Below are positions 18,910 to 28,809 of a stretch of 64,000 nucleotides of DNA, piece after piece. Every line of letters begins with the position of its first letter. The stretch's first letter is position 1. The translations under genes and the position numbers were made by a program. Location of the stretch: assembly GCF_000380965.1 (NCBI RefSeq), contig NZ_KB905567.1, forward strand, positions 17,805 to 81,804, read 5' to 3'. The notes below the pieces were generated by a model. It ran no database searches, was not told the DNA's origin, and saw only the letters and a list, made by a program, of their open reading frames with translations. Origin of the DNA: Paenibacillus ginsengihumi DSM 21568 (GTDB taxonomy: Bacteria > Bacillota > Bacilli > Paenibacillales > NBRC-103111).

Positions 18910-20188
18910 CCGATTCCTGCGAGCGTTTGTTGGCCACAAGTCCTACCAGCCGGCGGCGCACATATGCGAAGATCGATAGCGGCCTGGACTCCGCGTAGTA
19001 TAGGGCATTCTCGTCCGGAGCCAAAATGATGCCCAGTTGATGATGCTCGCCCGAAAACAGGGCTCGCTTCAAAAATTTGCTCTCGCCGGCAAGGTTGACG
19101 ACCTCCAGCTTGCAATAAGCGGCGTTCAGTTGCATCGCCTCATACATTTCCTGCTTCGTCCGCACCGCCACGCCGTTCACCTTGCGGATCGCTTCTCCCG
19201 CGACAAGTCCGAGCTCCTCAGCCGGACTGCCCGGCAGCACGCCTAATATTTTCAGCCCATTCCCGCCATGCACGTAAATCGGCGACCTTCTGGACTCATC
19301 CCAGCGGCTGTACCAAATAATGCCCTCATGAAGCAGCACGCACATTAGCGATGCGGTCAGCGTCAGCGCCGCCGCCAGATGGGCAAGCCAGGCGAAGAGC
19401 AGCATCGCCGCCGCATACACCATCAGCAGATTGGAGCTGATGCGCACCTTCTCCGCCGGCAGCCGGGACATCGTCAACTCGGTAAAGCCGATCATCACCG
19501 GAAGCCCGAGCAGCGCCCAGCCGTGCTGCCAACCATCGCCTCCCAAGAGAGGCGTCCATGGAAGCGCCTCCCCCCCGGCATACGGGACGAGCAAAACAAG
19601 CGGAACCGGCCAGAACCCCTGCAGCTGGTAGCCGCCTACGATCTTCCCCCGCTTGCTTTCGTAGAACATAGGCGTGCCGAAGCGCGAGCCCTGAAACCGG
19701 ACGAACAGCGACTCTATCAAATGGAGAATCGCAACCAATGCCAGCATGGCGGGCATATGAAGGCCGAGCAGAGGCTTGCTGAGCCAAGCGAGCGGCGCCC
19801 ATTCGCCAAGCATCGGTACGGAGCCGAACACCGCCTGCAGAACGCCGATCGTTCCGACCGCATAAGCCGAGCACAAAAATCGCACTCGAATAAGGATCAG
19901 CAGCAGCGACACCCCCCAGATCAGCCATACGGCTTCCGGCTGCAGCGTCGCTCCGACCCCCCCCATCACCGCTGAAGCTACGAGGCCTCCTGCCAGGCCC
20001 CAAAGCACCGTGCGGCCCGTCTCCCCGGGCAGAGAGTGCAGCTTGGTCGCGTACAGCCTCCGTTCGAAGGCGATCTGCCGCCGATAATGCAGCAGGATGA
20101 AGAGAATTCCGACATAATAATAAGGATGCAGCAGCATGTGCAGGAAGGCCCTGCCTCCCTGGGCTGCAATCTCCATAACCGCGCTCAT
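18893..20188 (-). CDS. minJ: MinJ-like polytopic PDZ protein (division site selection)
   Basis: MinJ links DivIVA to MinD in Bacillus and helps keep division away from poles and finished septa. This 431-residue protein has several membrane helices over the first 300 residues and a C-terminal PDZ-like domain (GLKILGVLPGSPAEELGLVAG). That architecture, plus the position between ctpB and uvrB exactly as in B. subtilis (yvjD), supports the name. ATG 20188 is chosen over ATG 20206 because AAGGAG lies six nt upstream of it. Sequence similarity to B. subtilis MinJ cannot be measured here. Confidence 0.85.
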   Translation of the reverse strand: MSAVMEIAAQGGRAFLHMLLHPYYYVGILFILLHYRRQIAFERRLYATKLHSLPGETGRTVLWGLAGGLVASAVMGGVGATLQPEAVWLIWGVSLLLILIRVRFLCSAYAVGTIGVLQAVFGSVPMLGEWAPLAWLSKPLLGLHMPAMLALVAILHLIESLFVRFQGSRFGTPMFYESKRGKIVGGYQLQGFWPVPLVLLVPYAGGEALPWTPLLGGDGWQHGWALLGLPVMIGFTELTMSRLPAEKVRISSNLLMVYAAAMLLFAWLAHLAAALTLTASLMCVLLHEGIIWYSRWDESRRSPIYVHGGNGLKILGVLPGSPAEELGLVAGEAIRKVNGVAVRTKQEMYEAMQLNAAYCKLEVVNLAGESKFLKRALFSGEHHQLGIILAPDENALYYAESRPLSIFAYVRRRLVGLVANKRSQESEKAAP

Positions 20189-20211
20189 GGCGTACTCCTT
20201 CGACAATCAAA

Positions 20212-20266
20212 AATGAGAAGGCGTCTTCCGCATGCCCGCGCAGGGCGGCGGTGATGCCTTCTCATT
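20212..20266 (-). terminator. terminator between ctpB and minJ
   Basis: The 14-nt arms AATGAGAAGGCGTC and GATGCCTTCTCATT pair with one mismatch around a 27-nt GC-rich loop and lead into TTTGATTG on the minus strand. The element ends just before the minJ ribosome site. Confidence 0.7.
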
Positions 20267-20329
20267 GAATTCGACGCCGGCCGGCCAAACTCCTGCCGTA
20301 CGCCTTAAATTGCCAAGCGGCAGCGCAGC

Positions 20330-21775
20330 TTACTTGCCCGTTACGCTGAGCATATATTCAAGCGCCGCTTTGAGCTGAAGATCGTTCTTCGGATCGCGGA
20401 TGGCTTCCACGATCGCCTTCTCCACCTTGGCCGCCGTATCCTTGTCGACCTCTCCGGTGACGGGCAGGTCATTCGCCTGCTGGAACGCCTTGACCGCCTT
20501 GGCAGTCTGCGCACTGAAATATCCGTCCGTCCGATCGACCTGCAATCCCAGGCCCTGCAGCATAATCTGCAGGTTCTTTATGTCCTCGCTGGACGTATCC
20601 GGCTTCAGCGTCTCCTTCTTGGTGAGCGGAGCCACTTTGAAATAAGCCGGCTGCTCCACCTTCATGTCCGGCTCGATCCCCGTCTTGTGGATCCATGTGC
20701 CGTTCGGAGTGAGCCACTTGTAGACGGTCAACTTGATATTGCTGCCGTCGCCCATCTCTTTGGCGAAGGTGACCTGCACCGTGCCTTTGCCGAACGTCGT
20801 CTCGCCGATCAGCTTGCTGCCCGCCGAATCGCGCAGGGCTCCGGCCAAAATCTCCGATGCGCTGGCGCTGCCTTTGTTGATCAGCACCGAGACCGGATAC
20901 GGCTTGCCGGTGCCGTTCGAAGGCGTCATTTCCTTCTTGCCTTGGCGGTTCTCGATCTGCACGATGCCCTTGCCCTTGGCAATGAACGGCTCGACGATCT
21001 CGACGACCTCTTGAAGCAGTCCTCCCGGATCGTTCCGGACATCGATAATCAGCCCCTTCATCCCTTGCGACTCAAGCGATTGCAGCTCCTCCGCAAAGCG
21101 CTCGGCCGTATTGCTCGCGAACTGGCGAATCTCGATTTTGCCGATTTGCCCTTGCAGCATCTCGGCATAGACCGTCTCCACATCGATATCGTCCCGGACG
21201 ACGATCACCTCGATCGGCTCTGTCGTGCCGGCCCTGAGCACCTCCAGCTTCGCCTGCGTGCCTTTCGGACCGCGAATTTTCATGATCGCCTGGTTCAGCG
21301 TTAAGCCCTCGAGCTTCTCCCCGTTCACGGACAGGATGACGTCATTGGCATGCAGGCCAGCTTTCTCCGCCGGCGATCCTTTAATCGGGGCGACGATGAC
21401 CACCTTGCCGTCCTCCGAAGTCACCTCGGCTCCGATGCCTTGGAACGAAGACGTGATATTTTCGTTAAACTGCTCGGCCTCCCGCTGGTCCATATAGACG
21501 GTATACGGGTCGTCCAACGTAGCCAGCATGCCGTTGATCGCGCCGTTCACGATCTTGTCCTTGTCCACCTGCGTTAAAAAATTGTTCTCGATAAGCGAGT
21601 AGGTCATGGCAATCTTGTTCAAATCCTTGCTGGACAGGCCCGACTTGACCGAGCCTGCCTGATCCCTTCCTCCGACCGCCGCCAGAATGGACGGGTTCAC
21701 CAGGGTCAGCGTCAAAATGCTGCTGGCAAACATCGATAACAACACAAATGCCAGTACCGTACGACCTTTAAACAT
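20330..21775 (-). CDS. ctpB: S41 carboxy-terminal processing peptidase
   Basis: This 481-residue serine protease is secreted or membrane-anchored (hydrophobic residues about 7-30). A PDZ domain (about 100-190, with GSPAEKAGLHANDVILSVNG) is followed by the S41 core. The Ser/Lys dyad is Ser305 in GSASASE and Lys330 in FGKGTVQ, at the usual 25-residue spacing. A C-terminal peptidoglycan-binding repeat (about 395-455) follows. In Bacillus, CtpB cleaves SpoIVFA during the SigK checkpoint of sporulation. Position next to minJ and the envC-like gene matches yvjB of B. subtilis. Confidence 0.92.
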   Translation of the reverse strand: MFKGRTVLAFVLLSMFASSILTLTLVNPSILAAVGGRDQAGSVKSGLSSKDLNKIAMTYSLIENNFLTQVDKDKIVNGAINGMLATLDDPYTVYMDQREAEQFNENITSSFQGIGAEVTSEDGKVVIVAPIKGSPAEKAGLHANDVILSVNGEKLEGLTLNQAIMKIRGPKGTQAKLEVLRAGTTEPIEVIVVRDDIDVETVYAEMLQGQIGKIEIRQFASNTAERFAEELQSLESQGMKGLIIDVRNDPGGLLQEVVEIVEPFIAKGKGIVQIENRQGKKEMTPSNGTGKPYPVSVLINKGSASASEILAGALRDSAGSKLIGETTFGKGTVQVTFAKEMGDGSNIKLTVYKWLTPNGTWIHKTGIEPDMKVEQPAYFKVAPLTKKETLKPDTSSEDIKNLQIMLQGLGLQVDRTDGYFSAQTAKAVKAFQQANDLPVTGEVDKDTAAKVEKAIVEAIRDPKNDLQLKAALEYMLSVTGK

Positions 21776-21862
21776 TCCACACCGCCTTTGCTGCTCTTCA
21801 CGACTCTGAAAGACTTGTCTCTATAGTATACGACAAGCCGTTGGAAAATATGAACAGGCAGT

Positions 21863-23104
21863 TTAGCGGAGATACGGCTTCGGATCGACGGGAGTTTCAT
21901 TAACGCGCACTTCGAAGTGAAGATGGTTGCCAGTGGAGCGTCCTGTGGAACCGACCTCCGCGATCTTCTGGCCCCGCTTCACGTAATCGCCTTTCTTCAC
22001 TTTGATGCCGTCGTTGCGGATATGTCCGTATAACGTCCAAACATTGTTGCCGTGGTCGATAATGACGGCGTTGCCGTATCCGCTCCACCACTGGGCCAAA
22101 ATCACATATCCGTCCTCCGCGGCCAAAATGTCCGTGCCCGCCGGCGAAGGCAGGTCGATGCCGGAATGGCTTGACGTCTTGCCTGTGAAAGGATCGCGAC
22201 GTTTGCCGAAATCCGATGACATATTGACGACTTTCGGCAGCGGGTAAGCGAATTTCCCGCCGCTGAAGGCTACTGTCGGCTGAGCGGAGCTGCTGCCCTT
22301 GCCGCTCGCCCGGGCCGCTTGGGCCGCCTCCGCCTGCTTCGCCGCGCGAAGCCGCTGCTGCGCCGCCGCGGTTTCGCGGGCGAGCTTCATCAACTGCTTG
22401 TCCTCTTCCTCGCTGAGAAGCTCCAGCTGCTTCTCCTGTTCGGAGAGGCTGGCGATCTTGACTTCCTTCTCCTTCTCCTTCACCAGCAGCTCTTGCTTAA
22501 TCGCGGAGGTCTGGGCGTACAGATTCTTCACCAGCTCGAGCTGCTGTTCGATCTGCACCCGCTTCTCCGCAATCAGATTGCGGTCCTTCTTGTTGTCTTC
22601 CAAAATCTTCTTGTCTTGTCCAACGATCGACTTGAGCGCATTCAGGCGGTCCAGGAAGTCGCTGAAGCTCGTCGAGCTGAACAACACGTCGGCGTAGGAC
22701 ACGACGCCGTTCATGTACATCAGACGAATTCTGGAGCGCAGCAGCTGATCGCGGGCAGCGACCCGCTCCTCCGCTTCCTCCAGCTGAATGGCGTTTTGCT
22801 CCAGATTGGCGGTTTCGCTCTCGATCTGCTCATTCAGCTGAGTCAGCTTTTGGTTCGTCGTGTCGATTTGCTGCAGGATCGTGTTGATATCGTTCGTCAC
22901 TTGCTGCTTTTCTTGTTGTATGCGGTTAAGCTCCTGCTCGGTCTGGGCGTTCTTCTTCTTCAGCTGGGCTTCCGAATTTTTCAGCCGGCTTAGCTCCTGC
23001 TGGATTCGCTGCGATTCGCTGAGCGCCAGTCCCTGCTGCGGCACAAGCAGCGTCGCCAGGAGAACTGCGGTCAATACAACGGGCAAAACAGACTTTTTCA
23101 ACAC
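21863..23104 (-). CDS. EnvC-like M23 peptidase with coiled coil
   Basis: This 413-residue exported protein has a signal peptide (about 1-27), then a long Gln/Glu/Lys-rich coiled coil (about 30-255) and a C-terminal M23/LytM domain. The zinc-site motifs HSGIDLP and NHLHFEV are intact, so it may be an active endopeptidase rather than only an activator. Coiled-coil M23 proteins of this type (EnvC, PcsB, CwlO-like) are controlled by the FtsEX complex, and ftsX-ftsE lies directly upstream, with a 52-nt gap to ftsX. This supports a role in cell-wall splitting or elongation. Confidence 0.88.
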   Translation of the reverse strand: MLKKSVLPVVLTAVLLATLLVPQQGLALSESQRIQQELSRLKNSEAQLKKKNAQTEQELNRIQQEKQQVTNDINTILQQIDTTNQKLTQLNEQIESETANLEQNAIQLEEAEERVAARDQLLRSRIRLMYMNGVVSYADVLFSSTSFSDFLDRLNALKSIVGQDKKILEDNKKDRNLIAEKRVQIEQQLELVKNLYAQTSAIKQELLVKEKEKEVKIASLSEQEKQLELLSEEEDKQLMKLARETAAAQQRLRAAKQAEAAQAARASGKGSSSAQPTVAFSGGKFAYPLPKVVNMSSDFGKRRDPFTGKTSSHSGIDLPSPAGTDILAAEDGYVILAQWWSGYGNAVIIDHGNNVWTLYGHIRNDGIKVKKGDYVKRGQKIAEVGSTGRSTGNHLHFEVRVNETPVDPKPYLR

Positions 23105-23156
23105 GTGGTTCCTCCTCTAGGCTCGTGGCTATACAATCAAACGGCATGAACGACAG

Positions 23157-24074
23157 TCAGACTCGCAAAAATTTGCGCACGGAAAGCACGCTTCCCCAAA
23201 TTCCGATGATGACGCCGATTCCGATCAAAAGTCCGCCGACCTTCAGTCCGATGGCCTCGAACGGCAGCAGCTGGATGAGCATCAGGTTCAGGTCGATCTG
23301 AATCGACCGCATGAGCTGCCAGTAGCCGTACAGCAGCACCGCAACGGGGACGATGGACCCGAAAATGCCCAGCAGCGCCCCTTCGATGAAGAACGGCCAG
23401 CGAATGAATGAATTGGTCGCTCCGACGAGCTTCATGATGGAAATTTCCCTGCGGCGCGCGATGATCGTCAGCTTGATGGTGTTGGCGATCAGGAACATCG
23501 CCGTCAGCGCCAGCCCGGCGACAAGCACCAAGGCGACATTGCGCACGATGGCCGTCGCCTTGAACATCGACTCGACCGTTCCTTGCCCATAACTGACCCG
23601 ATAGATCGGCTTCGGATCTTTGCCGTCATTGAGCTGGCCGATCTTCTGGGCGACGGCCGCCACCTCTCTCGGCTCCGTGACTTCGATCGTGAACGAATCG
23701 TTCAAGGGGTTGTTGTCCCCGTCGAAACCTTCCAGCAGGTCATGTCCGCTCTCCCCAAGCTTCTCGCGCAAATAGACGAGCCCCTCTTCCTTGGAGACGA
23801 ACTGCACCTTCTTGACGTTCGGAATGGCGGCAATCTCGCCATTCAGCTGCGCGATCATCTCTTCCGTCGTACCCAGCTCCAGATAGACGCGAATCTCCAC
23901 CTGATTCTCGATCTGCTGCGCCAGGTAGTTCACATTCAGCGACAACAGCAGAAAGACGCCGAGGATAAACAGCGAAATCATAATGGAGCTGATGGAGGCA
24001 AAGGACATCCAGCCGTTGCGGATAACGCTCTTGCTGCCTTCCCGGAGATGGCGGATTCCCGTGCTAATCCTCAT
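23157..24074 (-). CDS. ftsX: FtsX membrane component of the FtsEX complex
   Basis: This 305-residue permease-like protein has an N-terminal membrane helix, an extracellular domain of about 130 residues, and three C-terminal helices in the FtsX layout. FtsX transmits ATP hydrolysis by FtsE to an extracellular peptidoglycan hydrolase; the neighbouring coiled-coil M23 protein is the obvious partner. Its start overlaps the ftsE end by 11 nt. Confidence 0.95.
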   Translation of the reverse strand: MRISTGIRHLREGSKSVIRNGWMSFASISSIMISLFILGVFLLLSLNVNYLAQQIENQVEIRVYLELGTTEEMIAQLNGEIAAIPNVKKVQFVSKEEGLVYLREKLGESGHDLLEGFDGDNNPLNDSFTIEVTEPREVAAVAQKIGQLNDGKDPKPIYRVSYGQGTVESMFKATAIVRNVALVLVAGLALTAMFLIANTIKLTIIARRREISIMKLVGATNSFIRWPFFIEGALLGIFGSIVPVAVLLYGYWQLMRSIQIDLNLMLIQLLPFEAIGLKVGGLLIGIGVIIGIWGSVLSVRKFLRV

Positions 24075-24750
24075 AGCCGTAATCCCCTCTCCATTCGTCG
24101 CGCGTGATCTGCCCCTGCTCGATGGCCAGCACTCTTTTGCGCATCGTGTTGACGATTTCTTTGTTGTGCGTCGCCATGACGATCGTCGTGCCCCGGAAGT
24201 TGATCTCTTCCATCAGCTTCATGATCTCCCACGACGTATCCGGGTCCAGATTGCCGGTCGGCTCGTCCGCCACGATGACGGACGGATTGTTGACGATGGC
24301 TCTGGCAATGGCGACCCGCTGCTGCTCACCGCCGGACAGCTGCGTCGGCAAGGAATGGATCTTATCCTGCAGGCGGACCAGCTCCAACACTTCCATCACC
24401 CGCTTGCGGATGATCTTCTTCGGAGCCTCGATGACCTCCATGGCAAAAGCGACGTTCTCGAACACCGTCAGCTTCGGAAGCAGCCGGTAATCTTGAAATA
24501 TGACGCCGATATTGCGGCGCACATAGGGGATTTTGCGCTGCCTGAGCTTTTCCAGATTAAATCCGTTCACAAAGATGCTGCCCTTGGTCGGGCGCTCCTC
24601 TCGGTACATAAGCTTCATAAACGTTGATTTGCCGGCTCCGGACGGGCCCACGACATATACGAATTCATTGCGGTCTACCTTGACGCTGATTCCTCTCAGC
24701 GCATGTGTGCCGTCGGCATATGTCTTCCACACGTCCTGCATTTCGATCAC
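24064..24750 (-). CDS. ftsE: FtsE ATP-binding protein
   Basis: This ABC ATPase has Walker A GPSGAGKST, the signature LSGGEQQR, and Walker B VIVADEPTGNLD. I start at GTG 24750, with AGGA nine nt upstream, giving 228 residues, the usual FtsE length. The open frame continues upstream to ATG 24894, but those 48 codons are Arg/Ala-rich and unlike the family. FtsE drives FtsX at the membrane. The gene is divergent from the VanW-family gene; the gap 24751-25075 holds the promoters for both, none clear enough to place. Confidence 0.95.
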   Translation of the reverse strand: MIEMQDVWKTYADGTHALRGISVKVDRNEFVYVVGPSGAGKSTFMKLMYREERPTKGSIFVNGFNLEKLRQRKIPYVRRNIGVIFQDYRLLPKLTVFENVAFAMEVIEAPKKIIRKRVMEVLELVRLQDKIHSLPTQLSGGEQQRVAIARAIVNNPSVIVADEPTGNLDPDTSWEIMKLMEEINFRGTTIVMATHNKEIVNTMRKRVLAIEQGQITRDEWRGDYGYED

Positions 24751-25075
24751 ATTATCACATCCTGAATCGTCGTTGAAAAAAGCCTTGGATCGAAGCGGTG
24801 CTTGCCGCCTGACATACCGATTTCCGACATTTTCCGCCGCCTTCGCCGTCCTTCGTCGCATGTTGGCGAACTGCAGCGCAAGGGACGCGTGCAAAGGCGC
24901 ATGCTGCGACTTAGCCTTTATAACTTCGACATAAAGAAAGAAATTCCTTTATCGATCCGTCAATTTCTACACAGTTTTCACATTTCGCCGGTTTCCGGAC
25001 AAACCTGCATATGCGCGTCCAAACCGCATATATATGGAAAAAAGCGCAAGCTTACTCGGAAAAGGAGTTTCGGCC

Positions 25076-26686
25076 ATGCCACAGCTACATATCCGATGGG
25101 TTCGTGCGGCGGCGTTAGCGCTTGTCATGGCGGCAGCGGCCATGCTGTCCGTCGCCTGGTACGGGACGAGGCCGACGCTGCCGGCCGGGATCACCGTCGG
25201 CGACTGGGCGGTCGGCGGCCTGCCGATCGACGAGTTCGAGCGGCAGCTGGCCGCCAAGCAGCGGCTGCTGATGGCTGAGCGCGTCCGGCTGAGCGCCGCT
25301 CCCGCAAGCGTCAGCGGGCCGGCCGCCGCCCCGCAGACGCTGACCGCGGAGCGAACGCTGGAACAGCTCGGGCTCGAATTGGCGAGCCAGGAGCTGCTGT
25401 CCAAGCTCGCTCCGCTGCGCGAAGGCTCGCCGCTCCGCCGGGCGATATACCGCTGGGGACAGCGCGGCGCCGACTGGACGCCGCCGGCCCGCTTCGCCGA
25501 GGCGAAGCTCGCCGCCGCGCTGCGCGAAGCTTTCGCGCCGCTGTACGCCCGGGAGCCGGTCGATGCGCGGCGGGTCGTCGAAGCCAACGACACCATTCGC
25601 TATATCCCCGAGGTGCCTGCCGTGCGGATCGACGAAGCCGCGCTGCTGCGCGAGCTGGAGCGGCTGCTGCCGGGGTGGGGGACCATGGAGTGGACGGCCG
25701 GGTTGCCGCTCGGCCGGGGCGAAGCCGGCCCGGATGGCGGCTCGCCCGCCGGCGAAGCGGTTCAGGCTGCCAGCTCCGGCAGCTCCGACACGGCCGACGC
25801 TGACGCCGACGGCGGGGTGATCGCAGTCGCCGTGCCGCTGCGGCTGGTGCAGCCCCCGGTTACTGTAGAGACACTGAAAGCGCAAGGCATCGAACGCAAG
25901 CTGGCGGAGTATACGACCCGCTATCCGCCCAGCGCGCTACCCGCCTCAGGCTCCGCCGGACGGCTGCATAACGTGAAGTCTACCGCGGCTTCCATTCAGG
26001 ATGTCGTGCTGAAGCCCGGCGAATTGTTCGACTACGCAACCTTCATCGAGCAGACAGAGAAGCGCTTCGGCTTCCGGGAAGCGCCCGTCATCCTGAACGG
26101 CAAGCTCGTTCCGGGCATCGGCGGCGGCATCTGCCAGGTGTCCTCCACCTTGTACAATGCCGTGCTGCGCGCCGGACTCGCCGTCGTCGAGCGGCGCAAT
26201 CACTCGCTGCCGGTCAGCTATGTGCCGCTAGGGCTGGATGCGACGTTCGCCAGCGGTCACATCAATTTCAAGTTCCGCAACAGCACGGAGCATCACTTGC
26301 TGATCCGCACCTACGCCGACGATACGAAGCTGACAGTGAAGCTGTTCGGCCAAGCGCCGCAGGACGTTGCGTACGAGATCGAGTCGAAGACGCTGGAAAC
26401 GCTGCAGCCGCCCGTCAAATACGTCAGAAATCCGAAGCTGCCCCAAGGCAAGCAGCAGCTCATCACCCGGGGCAAGCCCGGGTATGTCGTCGAAACGTAC
26501 CGCCACAAAAAGCAAAACGGAGTCCGCGTGGCGACTGAGCTCATCTCCCGCGACACCTACGCCGCCCAGCCGACCATAATGGCCAGCAATGTCGGCGACG
26601 GGAAGGACGGCCGCTCCGATCAGCCCCCGCCTTCCCCGAGCAAGCCGCTCGTGGAGGACGGCCTGAAAGGACCGACTTTCCGTTAA
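25076..26686 (+). CDS. VanW family protein with G5-like tail
   Basis: This 536-residue protein has an N-terminal hydrophobic anchor (about 9-28). A poorly conserved Ala/Arg-rich region (about 40-290) follows. Then comes a clear VanW domain (about 310-440) with FDYATFIEQTEKRFGF, GIGGGICQVSSTLYNAVLRA and GHINFKFRN. The end (about 445-510) resembles a G5 domain. VanW was first seen in vancomycin-resistance clusters, but most homologues lie elsewhere and lack a known activity, so no resistance role is implied. ATG 25076 has AAGGAG at 8 nt and is preferred over ATG 25034. The middle region is very GC-rich. Confidence 0.85.
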   Translation: MPQLHIRWVRAAALALVMAAAAMLSVAWYGTRPTLPAGITVGDWAVGGLPIDEFERQLAAKQRLLMAERVRLSAAPASVSGPAAAPQTLTAERTLEQLGLELASQELLSKLAPLREGSPLRRAIYRWGQRGADWTPPARFAEAKLAAALREAFAPLYAREPVDARRVVEANDTIRYIPEVPAVRIDEAALLRELERLLPGWGTMEWTAGLPLGRGEAGPDGGSPAGEAVQAASSGSSDTADADADGGVIAVAVPLRLVQPPVTVETLKAQGIERKLAEYTTRYPPSALPASGSAGRLHNVKSTAASIQDVVLKPGELFDYATFIEQTEKRFGFREAPVILNGKLVPGIGGGICQVSSTLYNAVLRAGLAVVERRNHSLPVSYVPLGLDATFASGHINFKFRNSTEHHLLIRTYADDTKLTVKLFGQAPQDVAYEIESKTLETLQPPVKYVRNPKLPQGKQQLITRGKPGYVVETYRHKKQNGVRVATELISRDTYAAQPTIMASNVGDGKDGRSDQPPPSPSKPLVEDGLKGPTFR

Positions 26687-27184
26687 CGGCGTCATACCTT
26701 TCATGACAACGTCACGCCGAAGGCGGAGCCGCCAAGGTTCGATAACTGCAGGAGATACTCAGCCGGCGGCCCCGAAACTTCGCGTTAGCGCTGCGAGCTC
26801 CGCGTTAACGCGGCCCCTCCCCAGGGCATGAGGCTCTACAAATCCTGCCAAAAATGCGACATTTTCCGTATGTTTCGCCCACATTATCATTTCTAACGCT
26901 AGCGACAAACGCTATTTGGATGAATCGAACCCTTTTTAAAATGTAACGAAACTGAGCAGCGCTATTTGGCCTGAACCGCTGAATCTGGCAGCCAAAAATG
27001 AGGAATAAGATCACCCACAAGCGTTAGAATGGCAAAACGACCGTTTCGAGTGAAATAAGCTCTGTGGCTAGCGTTAGGCTGAAGCTTGGACACCAGGCGA
27101 TGGCTGGCGAAGCGAGCGATCCATTGCCGGCAGCTCGATCCGTCAACCGCGAATGCCGGCGATGCTCGGTTGCCGCGATATGCT
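26687..27184. other. 498-bp gene-free interval with short repeated motifs
   Basis: No convincing gene is seen between the VanW-family gene and the argH terminator. The stretch is patchy in base composition and repeats small motifs: CGCTATTTGG at 26910 and 26960 (50 bp apart), several GCGTTAG/CTAACGC copies, and a 35-bp segment at 27102-27136 that recurs at 60.4 kb. It looks like decayed intergenic repeat sequence. Confidence 0.5.
27102..27136 (+). repeat. 35-bp dispersed repeat, copy 1
   Basis: The segment beginning GGCTGGCGAAGCGAGC and ending CCGGCAGCTC matches 60422-60456 at 30 of 35 positions by eye. Both copies sit in gene-free intervals downstream of a gene end. Confidence 0.6.
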
Positions 27185-27226
27185 AAAGAAGCCCCGCAGC
27201 TGCATGAGGCAGCGCGGGGCTTCTTT
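27185..27226 (-). terminator. terminator of argH
   Basis: AAAGAAGCCCCGC and GCGGGGCTTCTTT form a 13-bp perfect stem 20 nt after the argH stop, with the minus-strand T-run inside the stem end. Confidence 0.85.
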
Positions 27227-27246
27227 CACGACTCTATATGGGACAG

Positions 27247-28662
27247 TTAACGGCTCTTTTCGAAATACTCCTCGAACCAGCCGTTCGTCTCCTGCAGCTT
27301 CGCTTCCGCCCGGTCGATGGCAGCCGCAACCTGCGGCGCCGCCGTGCCGCCGTAGACGTTGCGCGCGTCGACGACATGCTCCGGCTGAAGCACTTCATAG
27401 ATATCCTTGTCAAACAGCTTCGAGAATTGATGGAATTCCTCCAGCTTGAGATCAAGCAAAAATTTGCCGTTCTGGATGCAATACAGCACGGTTTTGCCGA
27501 TGACTTCGTGCGCTTGGCGGAACGGCAGTCCTTTGTTCACCAAGTAATCGGCGATATCCGTCGCGTTAGAGAAGTCCTGATTGACGGCCTGGCGCATCCG
27601 GTCCTTGTTCACCTTCATCGTGGCGACCATCGGCGCATACAGCTGGAGTGCGCCCTGCAGCGTCCGCACCGTATCGAACATGCCTTCTTTGTCTTCCTGC
27701 ATATCCTTGTTATAGGCGAGCGGCAGCGACTTCAGCACGGTGAGGAGGCCGATCAGATTGCCGTACACGCGGCCGGTCTTGCCGCGCACCAGCTCGGCGA
27801 CGTCGGGATTTTTCTTCTGCGGCATAATGCTGCTGCCTGTGCAGAACGCGTCGTCCAGCTCGATGAAATGGAACTCGGTGCTGGACCACAACACAAATTC
27901 CTCGCTAAGCCGCGACAGATGCGTCATGATCAGCGAGGCGTTGGCGAGAAACTCCACGATGAAATCGCGGTCGCTTACCGCATCGAGCGAATTCTCGTAC
28001 ACGCCGTCGAATCCGAGCTGCTCAGCGACAAAATGGCGGTCGATCGGGAACGTCGTTCCGGCCAGCGCCCCCGCGCCGAGCGGCAGCACGTTGATGCGCT
28101 TGTAGCTGTCCTGAAGCCGTTCGATGTCGCGCTGGAACATGGCGACGTACGCCATCAGGTGATGGGCGAACAGGATCGGCTGCGCCCGCTGCAGATGCGT
28201 ATATCCCGGCACGATGGTGTCCAGGTTGTTTTTGGCCTGCCCAATCAGCGCTTCCTGCAGCTTGGCCAGCAGCCCGACGAATTCGACGACCCGCTTGCGC
28301 AGCCACAGATGCATGTCCGTTGCCACCTGATCGTTGCGGCTGCGTCCGGTATGAAGCTTGCCGCCGACCGGGCCGACCTCGTCGATCAGCGCCTTCTCGA
28401 TGTTCATGTGAATGTCCTCGTCGGACACGTTGTACTCCAGCTCGCCGCGGCGTATCATCCCCTGCACGTGGTGCAGCCCGTCCTTGATCTTGTCCACATC
28501 GTCGGCGGACAAAATGCCGCATTTGCCCAGCATCGTCACATGCGCCAGGCTGCCCTGAATGTCCTCTTCCGCAAGCTCCTTGTCGAACAGGATCGACGCT
28601 GTATATTCCTCCACGAGCTGATCCGTTTTTTTCGTAAATCTGCCACCCCAAAGCTTTGACAC
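27247..28662 (-). CDS. argH: argininosuccinate lyase
   Basis: ArgH cleaves argininosuccinate to arginine and fumarate, the last step of arginine synthesis. The 471-residue protein has the fumarase/aspartase superfamily signature [12 protein letters not shown], with its catalytic Ser loop, and [12 protein letters not shown] near the N-terminus. I start at GTG 28662, eight nt after AGGAGGAG, so the protein begins [10 protein letters not shown] as the family does. The open frame extends 42 codons further upstream, but that part is a 13-residue tandem repeat encoded by intergenic repeats and should not be translated. It lies 416 nt from argG and ends the arg cluster. Confidence 0.96.
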   Translation of the reverse strand: MSKLWGGRFTKKTDQLVEEYTASILFDKELAEEDIQGSLAHVTMLGKCGILSADDVDKIKDGLHHVQGMIRRGELEYNVSDEDIHMNIEKALIDEVGPVGGKLHTGRSRNDQVATDMHLWLRKRVVEFVGLLAKLQEALIGQAKNNLDTIVPGYTHLQRAQPILFAHHLMAYVAMFQRDIERLQDSYKRINVLPLGAGALAGTTFPIDRHFVAEQLGFDGVYENSLDAVSDRDFIVEFLANASLIMTHLSRLSEEFVLWSSTEFHFIELDDAFCTGSSIMPQKKNPDVAELVRGKTGRVYGNLIGLLTVLKSLPLAYNKDMQEDKEGMFDTVRTLQGALQLYAPMVATMKVNKDRMRQAVNQDFSNATDIADYLVNKGLPFRQAHEVIGKTVLYCIQNGKFLLDLKLEEFHQFSKLFDKDIYEVLQPEHVVDARNVYGGTAAPQVAAAIDRAEAKLQETNGWFEEYFEKSR

Positions 28663-28678
28663 GTTATAGACTCCTCCT

Positions 28679-28782
28679 GTCCACGCTCCTGCGAGAGGAG
28701 CGACGCATTCCCTTCCTGTCCACGCTCCCGCCAGAGGAGCGACGCATTCCCTTCCTGTCCACGCTCCCGCCAGAGGAGCGAC
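28679..28782. repeat. three tandem 39-bp repeats before argH
   Basis: Each unit is a 26-nt palindromic block, GTCCACGCTCC...GGAGCGAC (28679, 28718, 28757), followed in the first two cases by the identical 13-nt GCATTCCCTTCCT. The 26-nt block looks like a type I-C CRISPR repeat lacking its first six bases, with the hairpin CGCTCC/GGAGCG intact. The 13-nt identical linkers are too short and too alike to be spacers. Confidence 0.8.
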
Positions 28783-28809
28783 CCGCATTCCTTTCTATCC
28801 GCGCTCCTA

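Noticed and set aside
25076..26686. Vancomycin-resistance locus, because of the VanW domain
   Set aside because: No vanHAX-type genes accompany it, and VanW domains are common in Firmicutes without a resistance role.
28663..28788. 42-codon upstream extension of argH with a 13-residue repeat
   Set aside because: It is made of the intergenic 39-bp repeats. GTG 28662 has a strong ribosome site and gives the family-like N-terminus.
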